Of a stretch of DNA of 46,717 nt, positions 7,331 through 15,900 are shown piece after piece (position 1 is the stretch's first letter; the number at the start of each line of letters is the position of its first letter). A program made the translations under genes and the position numbers. Source of the stretch: an uncultured Clostridia bacterium (GTDB taxonomy: Bacteria; Bacillota; Clostridia; Christensenellales; Aristaeellaceae); the NCBI GenBank assembly GCA_934643825.1, contig CAKUCW010000021.1:1-46717 (forward strand). Direction: 5' to 3'. Below the pieces are notes generated by a model that saw only the letters and a program-made list of their open reading frames with translations, ran no database searches and had not been told where the DNA came from.

Positions 7331-8497
7331 TCATTCTGCATCATCCAGCAGCCACGCCATATTGAACGTCGCCAGACCGATGCCTCGTTCATAGCAGGTT
7401 TCGCCTTCGTGACCGTATTCCAGCAGCATCACGAAGCGATCCCGCGGCGCATCATACGCCAGCGAGTTATATGCCGACGGTCCTGCGTAAATCGTGCGCA
7501 CCTTCGGCCATGTAATTGCGCCGTCAAAGCTGATCCACGCGCTGACGTTCCGGCGTGGTCCCTGCCATGTGTAATCCCCGGTCACAAGCTGCTGTGCGCG
7601 GTTGTTTACCGAGGTATATACGCAGATTTCGCTTTCATCCGGCAGCGTCGCGGTAATCATGGAGGCATTTACGCCGCCGACGATTTCCGTCAGGTCGTTC
7701 GCCAGCTGGAACCTGCCAAAGGTTTCTCCGCTGTCGTCACTCCACGCCACACGGCGGTATCCATCATAGAAATATGCGCGGGAATTCAGCACCACACGGC
7801 CGTCGTTCAGCTCCATCAAGGTGCCTTCGCCGGTGCCCGTCTGCACGTGTCCGCCCGTCTGCCACGTCTGACCATGGTCATCCGAATAGATCGAACAGTT
7901 CCAATGTCCGGTTTGCAGATGGCTCAGTGTTTCCACGTCCATGTCCGCCTTCGGCGGATCCGCATGATATCGTGCCGCGGAGATCAGTCGTCCCGCGTGC
8001 GGTCCATGCTTGAGCTGAATGCCTGCCGCCGCACCATGGGCATGTCCCTGATAGCCATCCCGATTCGGTCGAACCTCGACCGCACGAACGGTAAAGGTCT
8101 TTCCGTCGTCGTCGCTTTCAGCGATGGAGAAGCCCACCGGCGTGCGCTCATCCTCCGGCAGCGCGTCGTTCTCCGCCCGCGCCTCATCGGTCTTGGGATA
8201 GCGCCCGAACAGGCACATCACCTTATCCTTTTCCGCATCATAGAACGCGGCGCCGATCATGCAGCTCCAATCCTTGCGGCCATAGACAACCTGTGTTTCC
8301 TCAAACTCACCGTCAACCTCGCACCGGCGGCACACCAGCCAATGTTCCGGCGAACGGTCGTCGATATCATTGCGTCGGTCGTTGCAGAAGGCTATGATCG
8401 TTCCGCGAGCCGTAACGACCAAGCTGGGAATGCGATAGTTGGACGGTCCGCCGGATTCAAACAACGGGCGAAATTCAAATTGTTTCTCTCGTTTCAT
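7331..8497 (-). CDS. Exo-alpha-sialidase (GH33), cytoplasmic
   Basis: 388 aa GH33-type sialidase releasing terminal sialic acid. Seen: YRIP at residues 21-24 (R22, first Arg of the triad), an Asp-rich RRNDIDDRSP segment near 41-50 matching the acid/base Asp region, E224 in GTGEGTLMEL, R240 in VVLNSR, a third Arg candidate at R315/R316, Y343 in SAYNSL, and E360. Asp boxes are SDDDGKTF, SDDHGQTW, SDDSGETF and the degenerate SFDGAITW. There is no signal peptide, no CBM40 and no sorting signal, so it should act on imported substrate. The gene lies between the solute-binding protein and the acyltransferase. A GAGAGAAACAATTTG-type leader is weak, but the N-terminus fits the family. Confidence 0.9.
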   Translation of the reverse strand: MKREKQFEFRPLFESGGPSNYRIPSLVVTARGTIIAFCNDRRNDIDDRSPEHWLVCRRCEVDGEFEETQVVYGRKDWSCMIGAAFYDAEKDKVMCLFGRYPKTDEARAENDALPEDERTPVGFSIAESDDDGKTFTVRAVEVRPNRDGYQGHAHGAAAGIQLKHGPHAGRLISAARYHADPPKADMDVETLSHLQTGHWNCSIYSDDHGQTWQTGGHVQTGTGEGTLMELNDGRVVLNSRAYFYDGYRRVAWSDDSGETFGRFQLANDLTEIVGGVNASMITATLPDESEICVYTSVNNRAQQLVTGDYTWQGPRRNVSAWISFDGAITWPKVRTIYAGPSAYNSLAYDAPRDRFVMLLEYGHEGETCYERGIGLATFNMAWLLDDAE

Positions 8498-8556
8498 CTT
8501 TTAAACGCTCCGCTTCCATATTGCGCAGAAAGGCTGCTGCGCTCAGCCGCACAAAA

Positions 8557-8597
8557 GAACAGGGAGGAGGGACAGGCGTCCCTCCTCCCCCTGTGTA
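8557..8597 (-). terminator. Strong GC hairpin between the solute-binding protein and sialidase genes
   Basis: On the minus strand a long GGGGGAGGAGGGAC arm pairs with GTCCCTCCTCCC around a short loop (two-base bulge). It is followed by TTCTTTT rather than a clean T run, within 20 bp of the binding-protein stop. Probably a partial terminator or 3'-end stabiliser that raises binding-protein mRNA above that of the enzymes downstream. Confidence 0.65.
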
Positions 8598-8610
8598 ACA
8601 ATCTTAGAGT

Positions 8611-10206
8611 TTAGTCCTTATAGCGCTCGAAGATCTCTTCCAGCGTCGGAGCCTTGTTCAGCTCATCCACATACTCGCCGTACTTCAGATCGTTCATCTT
8701 CTTCATGTACGCATCCCAATCGGAATCGACGTTCTTCTTGCCCATGATGACATCCATGAAGTATGCGTTGTAGGTAGACGCCCAGTCCTTGCTGTACTCG
8801 CGCTCGATGTCGCTCGCCTGCGTGGAGTTGTTCAGGTCAACCTTCCAGGTGTAGCGCAGCATCGGATTCCAGATGCCGCCTTCGCTCTCTTCGTAGTACT
8901 TCACGCCCAGAGAGTAGTACGGATCCAGGACCTTAAAGCGGTCAGCCTTGTCGATATTGCGGTTGAAGACCTTGGTGCCCTTCTCGCCGTTCTCCAGAAT
9001 GTTGATCTGGTTGACGGAACCATCCTCGTTCCACTCCCAGTCAACGCCCTTTTCGCCCAGATCCATGGTCACCTCAGCGTCCTTGTCCGCCGGGAAGTTG
9101 ACGCCGTTGAAGAACTTCAGAACGTCCACCAGATGCTCGTCCGTCACGTCGGCATTCACATAGAAGTTTTCCCAACGGGTCGGCTTGTAGGATCTCACGT
9201 GATGCACTTCGCCATCCGGGCCGGCAACGCCGGGGATCATCAGCATCTGCGCGTTCGGATCAGCCGCAAACAGAGAACGCGGCGGGCGGTTGTTTGCCCA
9301 AGCCTGGAGCCACACGGTCGCAACAGCGTTACCGGACAGCACGCCGGCCTTACCCTGGTTGACAAGCTCCCAGTCCTCGCCCCACTGCACGGTGAAGATT
9401 TCCGGATAGACCAGACCTTCGCTATACAGCTTCTGGACGTACAGCAGCAGTTCCTTGGTTTCGGGGTTCGCATACCAATCGACCGGCTTGCCGTCTACTT
9501 CCATGTTCGCGCCATACAGGATGCCCTGAGACGGAACCAGAGACACTGCCCAGTCCTTCAGCAGACCGAAGGTGTCCTTCTTGCCGTTGCCGTCCGGATC
9601 GCCGTTGACGAAGCCATCCAGAACCTTCTCGAACACGTCACGGCTGATGCCGTTGTCCGCGATGAACAGCTGGTCGCTGAGCTGCTCGACATTCACGCCC
9701 AGGTCGATGCCAAGCTTCTGGATCCAGTCATAACGCAGGTACATGCAGTTGTTGTGGATGTTGACCGCGCCGGCGTAGAAGTCCGGCAGATAGCGGAACT
9801 GCGTGGGATCGTCGGGATCCAGCGCCAGTTCGTACAGAATGGGATACTGGTCGCACAGCTCGATGTAGCCGGGCACGTATTCCTTCATCATATCCACCGG
9901 GATGGAGCGAATCAGTTCCTCATCGCTCATCTGAGCATAGGTATGCTCGAACCAGCCGCAATCCGGCATATCGCCGGTCGCCAGCATCAGGTTGACAGCT
10001 TCCTTATCGGTATGGTTGACCTTGCGAACTTCGACGTTCATGTTCAGCATGTCTTCCACATAGGTTTCAACATAGCTGCCGGGCTCCAGGGAGCCGCACC
10101 AATAAGCATAGTAAGAAACAGTGGGGCGGTCTTCTGCCATTGCGCCGACGGAGGCGAAGGAGAAGAGGCACACAAAGGTCAGCAATGCAGCAATAAGACG
10201 TTTCAT
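8611..10206 (-). CDS. Extracellular solute-binding protein of a CUT1-type ABC importer
   Basis: 531 aa, the size of LplA/YtcQ-type binding proteins. A Sec signal peptide (MKRLIAALLTFVC..., predicted cleavage after AMA near residue 24) is clear. There is no lipobox: the only Cys (C13) sits in the hydrophobic core as TFVCL, so it should be released or held by another means, unlike most Gram-positive binding proteins. AAAGGAAG precedes the ATG. It follows the two permeases in the same operon and precedes the sialidase. Substrate is inferred to be a sialylated oligosaccharide or sialic acid derivative from neighbours only. Confidence 0.85.
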   Translation of the reverse strand: MKRLIAALLTFVCLFSFASVGAMAEDRPTVSYYAYWCGSLEPGSYVETYVEDMLNMNVEVRKVNHTDKEAVNLMLATGDMPDCGWFEHTYAQMSDEELIRSIPVDMMKEYVPGYIELCDQYPILYELALDPDDPTQFRYLPDFYAGAVNIHNNCMYLRYDWIQKLGIDLGVNVEQLSDQLFIADNGISRDVFEKVLDGFVNGDPDGNGKKDTFGLLKDWAVSLVPSQGILYGANMEVDGKPVDWYANPETKELLLYVQKLYSEGLVYPEIFTVQWGEDWELVNQGKAGVLSGNAVATVWLQAWANNRPPRSLFAADPNAQMLMIPGVAGPDGEVHHVRSYKPTRWENFYVNADVTDEHLVDVLKFFNGVNFPADKDAEVTMDLGEKGVDWEWNEDGSVNQINILENGEKGTKVFNRNIDKADRFKVLDPYYSLGVKYYEESEGGIWNPMLRYTWKVDLNNSTQASDIEREYSKDWASTYNAYFMDVIMGKKNVDSDWDAYMKKMNDLKYGEYVDELNKAPTLEEIFERYKD

Positions 10207-10325
10207 GTTTGGATTTCTTCCTTTCTTTTTCCAATCTTCGTGGGTACAGCCTAAAACAGTCGCACTACGCGCCGACAGAACCTCCCTTCTTTTTTCTTTT
10301 TCATTGCGTTTCGTTCACATATTCC

Positions 10326-11246
10326 TTATCCCTTCACAGCGCCCAGCATGATACCCTTCACGAAGTAGCGCTGCAGGAACGGATAGACACAAATGATAGG
10401 AGCAATAACCAGCACGGTCGTCGCGGCGATGATCGTATCCGGCGTAAAGTTGTTCGCCGTCTGATCCGCCATACCGCGCATCGCGATTTCTGCCTCATCC
10501 TGCAAAGCCGCGGCGTTGGAGGACAGGCGGCGCAGGAAGTACTGCAGGGTAATCAGGCTCTCGGAGCGACAGTAGACCATGTTGTCAAACCAGGAGTTCC
10601 AGTGAGAAACCATCTGCCACAGGCCGACCGTAGCCAGAACCGGCATGGACAGCGGCAGAATGATCTTGTACATGACCTGCAGCATGCTTGCGCCGTCGAG
10701 CGTAGCGGATTCTTCCAGCGAACGGTCGATGGACAGGAAGTAGTTGCGAATCACGATGGTATTGTACATGCTGAAGCCGCCCGGCAGCACATACACCCAG
10801 AAATTATCCAGCAGACCCAGTTTCTTGATATTCAGGAACGTCGGGATCAGACCGCCGGAGAAGAACATCGTAAACAGGAAGATCAGCGTCAACGGCTTGC
10901 GGAAAGGCATTTCCTTGCGCATCAGCGCAAACGCCGTCAGGCAGCAGATCACCAGATGATAGACCGTGCCGACCACGGTGCGCAGGATGGTGTTGATCAG
11001 CGCCACGCCCAGCAGCTTGTTCTTGAAGCAATACGCATATGCATCAAAGCACCAGGTCTTGGGCCACAGGTTCGTGTTGATGACGGAAACATCCGCCGGC
11101 AGGGAGAAGGACGTAACCACCATATCCCACACCGGGAAAATGATCGTAACGCAGAACAGCAGGATGAACAGATAGTTGATGACATCAAACAGGTGGCTTC
11201 CGAAAGATTCGTGAATGTGATGATGGCGTTTTTTCGTCAACTGCAT
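10326..11246 (-). CDS. ABC sugar permease, LplC/YtcP type
   Basis: 306 aa inner-membrane permease of the binding-protein-dependent CUT1 group. Six hydrophobic segments are visible (for example LFILLFCVTIIFPV near the N-terminus and TVLVIAPIICVYPF near the C-terminus). The EAA loop contacting the ATPase reads ESATLDGASMLQVMYKIILP. The C-terminus FVKGIMLGAVKG is typical of LplC. It follows the LplB-type permease by 15 bp. No ATPase gene is present, so an MsmK-like shared ATPase elsewhere is expected. Confidence 0.92.
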   Translation of the reverse strand: MQLTKKRHHHIHESFGSHLFDVINYLFILLFCVTIIFPVWDMVVTSFSLPADVSVINTNLWPKTWCFDAYAYCFKNKLLGVALINTILRTVVGTVYHLVICCLTAFALMRKEMPFRKPLTLIFLFTMFFSGGLIPTFLNIKKLGLLDNFWVYVLPGGFSMYNTIVIRNYFLSIDRSLEESATLDGASMLQVMYKIILPLSMPVLATVGLWQMVSHWNSWFDNMVYCRSESLITLQYFLRRLSSNAAALQDEAEIAMRGMADQTANNFTPDTIIAATTVLVIAPIICVYPFLQRYFVKGIMLGAVKG

Positions 11247-11261
11247 TTTTCTTTCGCCTCC

Positions 11262-12215
11262 TTACATGATCCGGTAGTCCGGGTCAGCCTTCTTGGCAAG
11301 CCAGTTACCCGTCATGACCAGAGCGAAGCCAACGACATTCTGGAACAAACCGACGGCAGTCGTATAATCGTACTTGGTATCGAGCATGCCGCGGCGATAC
11401 ACATAGGTGGAAATGACGTCTGCCACTTCATAGGTGCCTTCATTGTACAGGTTGAAAATCGGGTCAAAGCCTACGCTGACAATGCTGCCCAATCGCAGGA
11501 TCAGCATCGTCGTAACCGTCGGCAGAATGCACGGGAACGTGATATGCACGATCTTCTGGAATCTGCCCGCGCCGTCGATGACGGCGGATTCATACAGTGA
11601 GGGATCGATGCCCGCGATGGCAGCCAGATAGATGACAATGCCCCAGCCCAGTTCCTTCCATGCCGAAGCAATCAGGTAAATGGGATCGAACATGTCGCTC
11701 TGAATCATGAAGTAAATCGGCTTATCCAGAATGCCCAGCTGAAGCAGAATCGCATTGACGATGCCGTGGCTGGGAGAGAGCAGCTGATACACAAATCCGC
11801 CCACAACAACCCAGGAGAGGAAGTGCGGCAGGTAGGTGATCGTCTGCGTGATGCGCTTAAACTTGTCATTTCGCACTTCGTTCATCAGCAGCGCGAAGAT
11901 AACCGTCAGTGGGAAGATGAACAGAAGATTCAGGAAGCTCAGGCGCAGCGTGTTTTGCAGCACCCTGTAAAACGTCGGGTCATTGAACATCTTCTCGAAA
12001 TGCTTCAAGCCCACCCAGGCGCTGCCCACGATGCCGCGCTTCATTTTGAAGTCTTTAAAGGCGATCTGGATACCGTAAATCGGCAGATAGTTAAATACGA
12101 TCACCTGAATCAGCGGCAGAATGAGCATTAAATAAAAAGGCAGGTGCCGCTTGAGCTGCGTCAGAAAATGCTCTCGCTTTGTCTGCCGCAGATGGGTATT
12201 GTGAACTTCTTGCAT
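11262..12215 (-). CDS. ABC sugar permease, LplB/YtpP type
   Basis: 317 aa, six predicted membrane segments. LPFYLMLILPLIQVIVFNYLP is the usual first helix of LplB proteins, NYLPIYGIQIAFKDF follows it, and the EAA loop is ESAVIDGAGRFQKIVHITFP. First gene of the transporter/sialidase operon. GAGGAGGATACCAC precedes the ATG at 12215. It pairs with the downstream permease to form the membrane channel. Confidence 0.92.
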   Translation of the reverse strand: MQEVHNTHLRQTKREHFLTQLKRHLPFYLMLILPLIQVIVFNYLPIYGIQIAFKDFKMKRGIVGSAWVGLKHFEKMFNDPTFYRVLQNTLRLSFLNLLFIFPLTVIFALLMNEVRNDKFKRITQTITYLPHFLSWVVVGGFVYQLLSPSHGIVNAILLQLGILDKPIYFMIQSDMFDPIYLIASAWKELGWGIVIYLAAIAGIDPSLYESAVIDGAGRFQKIVHITFPCILPTVTTMLILRLGSIVSVGFDPIFNLYNEGTYEVADVISTYVYRRGMLDTKYDYTTAVGLFQNVVGFALVMTGNWLAKKADPDYRIM

Positions 12216-12542
12216 GTGGTATCCTCCTCGCTTCGTGGGTCATTCCTGCCGCGTACCCGTGCGCCGTACCCCGGTGCCTACGCGTCATTTTTTCCGTTCT
12301 TCCTCAACCGTTTTTTGCTTCTGTGCCCTCATTTTCTCATCGTGCCCAGTTTATCCCACAATTCAATCAAGTCGGTGTTTCTTTCGCTACTCATTGTCGT
12401 GATTTTTTGCCTTTGTCCAAACAGAAGTCCCGAACAACCTCGTTCCGACCCGCTTCGGGATGATTTTCGCCTCGCACTTTTTCAACAATTCAGACACATT
12501 TTGTGAGTTTTTTGCACGTTATCGTCGTCATCCGAGAACTTA
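12216..12542 (-). other. Long 5' leader of the sialic acid transporter operon
   Basis: About 325 bases separate the predicted transcription start (near 12543) from the first ATG. No known riboswitch was recognised. Two very short translationally coupled reading frames (12394-12329 and 12332-12285, ATGA overlap) lie inside, without good ribosome sites. A near-copy of the NanR half-site, TTGTGGGATAAA (minus strand 12361-12350), is also inside, one mismatch from TTGTAGGATAAA. Confidence 0.5.
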
Positions 12543-12549
12543 TGCCTAG

Positions 12550-12578
12550 ATTATAGGGCATTTTTACAGCATTGTCAA
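12550..12578 (-). promoter_or_regulatory. Consensus promoter of the transporter operon
   Basis: Minus strand: TTGACA (12578-12573), 17-base spacer, TATAAT (12555-12550). Both hexamers match the sigma-A consensus perfectly, so control by a repressor or in the leader is expected. The 15-bp NanR-type site lies about 50 bp upstream of the -35. Confidence 0.85.
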
Positions 12579-12629
12579 TACACATCGGTCAATTCTTAGC
12601 AAGAAAACACAAAGAATCAATGAAACGCC

Positions 12630-12644
12630 AATTTATCCTACAAA
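12630..12644 (-). promoter_or_regulatory. Second copy of the putative NanR operator half-site
   Basis: Minus-strand TTTGTAGGATAAATT is identical over 15 bases to positions 5655-5669 in the gntR/nanA gap, more than would be expected by chance in the two control regions of one cluster. There is no inverted partner here; a weaker TTGTGGGATAAA lies about 280 bp downstream. Being near -95, it could act by looping or as an activator site. Confidence 0.65.
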
Positions 12645-12856
12645 CTTGTCCACTCTATTTGTTTTGAAGGCGTTTTTTCTGCCTGAATGAAGGCTTCTCA
12701 TTTCGATCCACGCCGCATCCCCTTTGCAGGATGTTTTTTTCGAATGAAAAGCTGCATTTTTTCCGCAGGCGTTTCGATCGTTCATTTCCCTCTATCGGAC
12801 TTTCGCATTCAGTCCCCGGCTTTGCCCTCGCAATGCCGCGCAGTTTTTCATCCATC
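12645..12856. other. Intergenic region between the transporter operon and mfd
   Basis: About 210 bp, T-rich on the plus strand, upstream of the transporter-operon control elements and beyond the mfd terminator. A weak CATCC/GGATG hairpin followed by seven Ts lies near 12716-12738. I see no gene or further promoter. Confidence 0.5.
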
Positions 12857-12899
12857 AAAAAAGAGCCGACTCCTTCCAATCAAAGAATCGGCTCTCTTT
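12857..12899 (-). terminator. Terminator of the mfd operon
   Basis: AGAGCCGA (12862-12869) pairs with TCGGCTCT (12888-12895) around an 18-base loop. On the minus strand it is followed by TTTTTT. It starts 13 bp after the mfd stop codon. Confidence 0.85.
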
Positions 12900-12911
12900 C
12901 CTATGCATTTC

Positions 12912-15900
12912 TTACGCCGCCGACAGATCCATCCTGTCAAGCAGCCGCTCCATCACCTTGACGCAGAGCATCAGCAGATCCTCGCGGTTGAGCGTCGGGT
13001 CTTTGAGCGTCAGCGTAACCGGCAGCGCGGCGTTGAGCGTCAGCCGCTTATCAAAGCCCGTCAGCGCCTTAAACAGCTTCTGCCCGTCCACCTGCGCGTT
13101 TGCCGCAAAGCGCATATCGATTCTGCCATCCACCTGTGCGGCGCGGTCGATGCCCAGCTTGCTGCACATCGCCTTGAGGTACGCAACCGCCACGAGGTTC
13201 GCCACGCAGAGCGGCTCGTCGCCGAAGCGATCAACCAGCTCCTCCTCCACGTCGTCGCGCTGCGCCGCTGTCGTGATGGACGCAATGCGCTTGTAGACCT
13301 CCAGCCGCTGCTTGTCGCCGGTGACATATCCATTCGGCAGATATGCGTTGACATGCACATCCATGCGGGTTTCGATATCGCGGTTGAGTTTGGGCGCTTC
13401 TCCCTGCGCCTCCAGCACGGCTTCCTCCAGCATCTTGCAGTACAGGTCATAGCCGATGTTGGCAAGATGTCCGCTCTGCTGAGGACCGAGCAGGTTGCCC
13501 GCGCCGCGCAGCTCCAAATCGCGCATGGCGATGCGGAAGCCGGAACCGAACTCCGTGAACTCGCGAATGGCATCCAGCCGCTTCTGCGCCGTTTCGGAAA
13601 GCACCTTGCCCGGGCGCACCGTGAAATACGCATACGCCAGACGGTTGGAACGTCCGACGCGTCCGCGCATCTGATACAGCTGTCCCAGGCCGAAGTGATC
13701 CGCGTCGTAAATAATCAGCGTGTTCGCCATCGGGATATCCAGTCCCGACTCGATGATCGTCGTGCACAGCAGGACATCAAACTTCTGCTGACTGAAATCA
13801 AGCATGACGTCTTCCAGCGCATGCTCGCGCATCTGCCCGTGTGCGATGGCGATTCGCGCTTCCGGCACGAGCTTGGAGAGCTGGCGGTAGCACTGTTCGA
13901 TCGAGCCGACGCGGTTATAGAGGAAGAACACCTGACCGCCGCGCCCCAGCTCACGCAGGATGGCATCGCGAATGACGCTGTCCTGATACTCCATCACATA
14001 GGTCTGAACGGGATAACGCGCCTGCGGCGGCGTTTCCAGCAGGCTCATATCGCGAATGCCGACCATGGACATATGCAGCGTGCGCGGAATCGGTGTGGCG
14101 GACATGGTCAGCACATCCACCGACTTTTTCATGTTCTTGATGGTTTCCTTATGCCCCACGCCGAAGCGCTGCTCTTCATCGACGATCAGCAGCCCCAGAT
14201 TTTTGAACTTCACGTCCTTGGCAAGCAGGCGGTGCGTGCCGACGATGATATCGATCTCGCCGTCCTTGAGCCTGCGCAGGGTTTCCTTCTGCTCCTTGGC
14301 GGAACGGAAGCGGGACAACACATCCGCATGCACGGGGAAGCCCTCGACGCGGCGCATCAGCGTGTTGTAGTGCTGCTGCGCGAGAATGGTCGTCGGCGCG
14401 AGGATGGCGACCTGCTTGCCGTCCATCACCGCTTTAAACGCCGCACGCAGCGCAACCTCCGTCTTGCCGTATCCGACGTCGCCGCAGAGCAGGCGATCCA
14501 TCGGCTGAGCGCGTTCCATATCGCGCTTGATCTCCTCCGTCGCCTGAAGCTGATCCGCCGTTTCATCATAGGGGAAGTTTTCCTCAAACTCCTGCTGCCA
14601 CGGCGTGTCCGGTCCATACGCATAGCCCGTGTTCTTCTGCCGCTCGGCATAGAGCTTCACAAGGTCAAACGCCAGCTCCTTTAAGCTGTCGCGAACCTTG
14701 CTCTTCTGCTTTTCCCAGTCCTTGCCATCCAGCCTGGAGAGCTTGGGCGCGGCGCCTTCGCCGCCGCCGATATACTTCTGGATGCGATCCAGATGATCGA
14801 CCGGAATATACAGCTTGTCGCTGCCCAGATACTGCACAACCAGATAATCCCGGCTCGCGCCCTCGCTGGTCAGCCGCTTGGTTCCCTGATAAATGCCGAT
14901 GCCGTGCGTTTCATGAACGACATAATCGCCGACATTCAAATCGGTAAAGGACGCAATCTTGCTGCCCTGCTGCTTCTTGGGCTTTCCCTTGGCGCCCTTC
15001 GCGCCGTATACATCGCCGCTGGCGATGACCGCGAGCTTGATTTCCGGATATTGGAAGCCGCCGGAAAGCGTCAGCGGATAGATGCGGCATTCGCCCACCT
15101 TCGGCGCCTGTGCGCCCAACTCATCAAACGCCGCCTTGACGCCCTCGTCCTCAAACGACTGGCTCATGCGTTCGCCGCGTGCCGCGCCGCCGGAAAGGAC
15201 GATGATGCGCCATCCATCCTGCATCCAGCGCGTGAAATCCGCGCACATATCATGCGTGCGCCCGCCGTAATTGCCCGCGCCCATGCCGCCCATCTGCGCC
15301 AGCAGGGTCGGCTTGAGCTTGGCAACCGGGCGCAGGATAGTCGTCATCGCCAGCAGGGTCGTTTCGCTCACGGCACTCAGCATCTGCTCCTGCGTCAGCA
15401 TCAGGTCGCGCTGCTCCGGAAGAGCCTCGCCGCGCTCAAGCGCCGCGGAAAATGCCTGATCGAACTCGCCGCTTCGGCTGTCCATACGCGCAAAGAGCGC
15501 TTCCGGCTCATCCATCACGACGATCGGACGAACCATGTAATCCAAAATGGTTTCCGTCTGCCCATAGAGCAGATTCATATATTTTTCAAACGCACGGTTG
15601 CTGACGCCGTTCTCCATCTGTGCAACGGCAGCACGCAGCTTTTCGCCGAAGCGCTCCATCGTGCGGTTTTCGCGGGTGAACGCCGACGAAACCGCCACCT
15701 CGCCCTCCTCCATCGGAAGATCGGCAAGCGTCGCGTCGTCGTCCTTCTTTTCCTGTCCGCGAATCACGACGGCTTCCTGACGGGCAAGCGCTTCCAGCAG
15801 CATTTTTCCGAGCGCTTCCGCGCCTTCCTGCGGAACAGGCGCTTCGCTCGCAGGCGGGATGACCACCTCCTGCATATTGCCCTGACTGCGCTGGCTCATG

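Noticed and set aside
6506..8614. 702-codon plus-strand open frame
   Set aside because: It lies antisense to the NeuD-like and GH33 genes, both with clear family motifs. GC-rich codon use leaves long open antisense frames in this genome.
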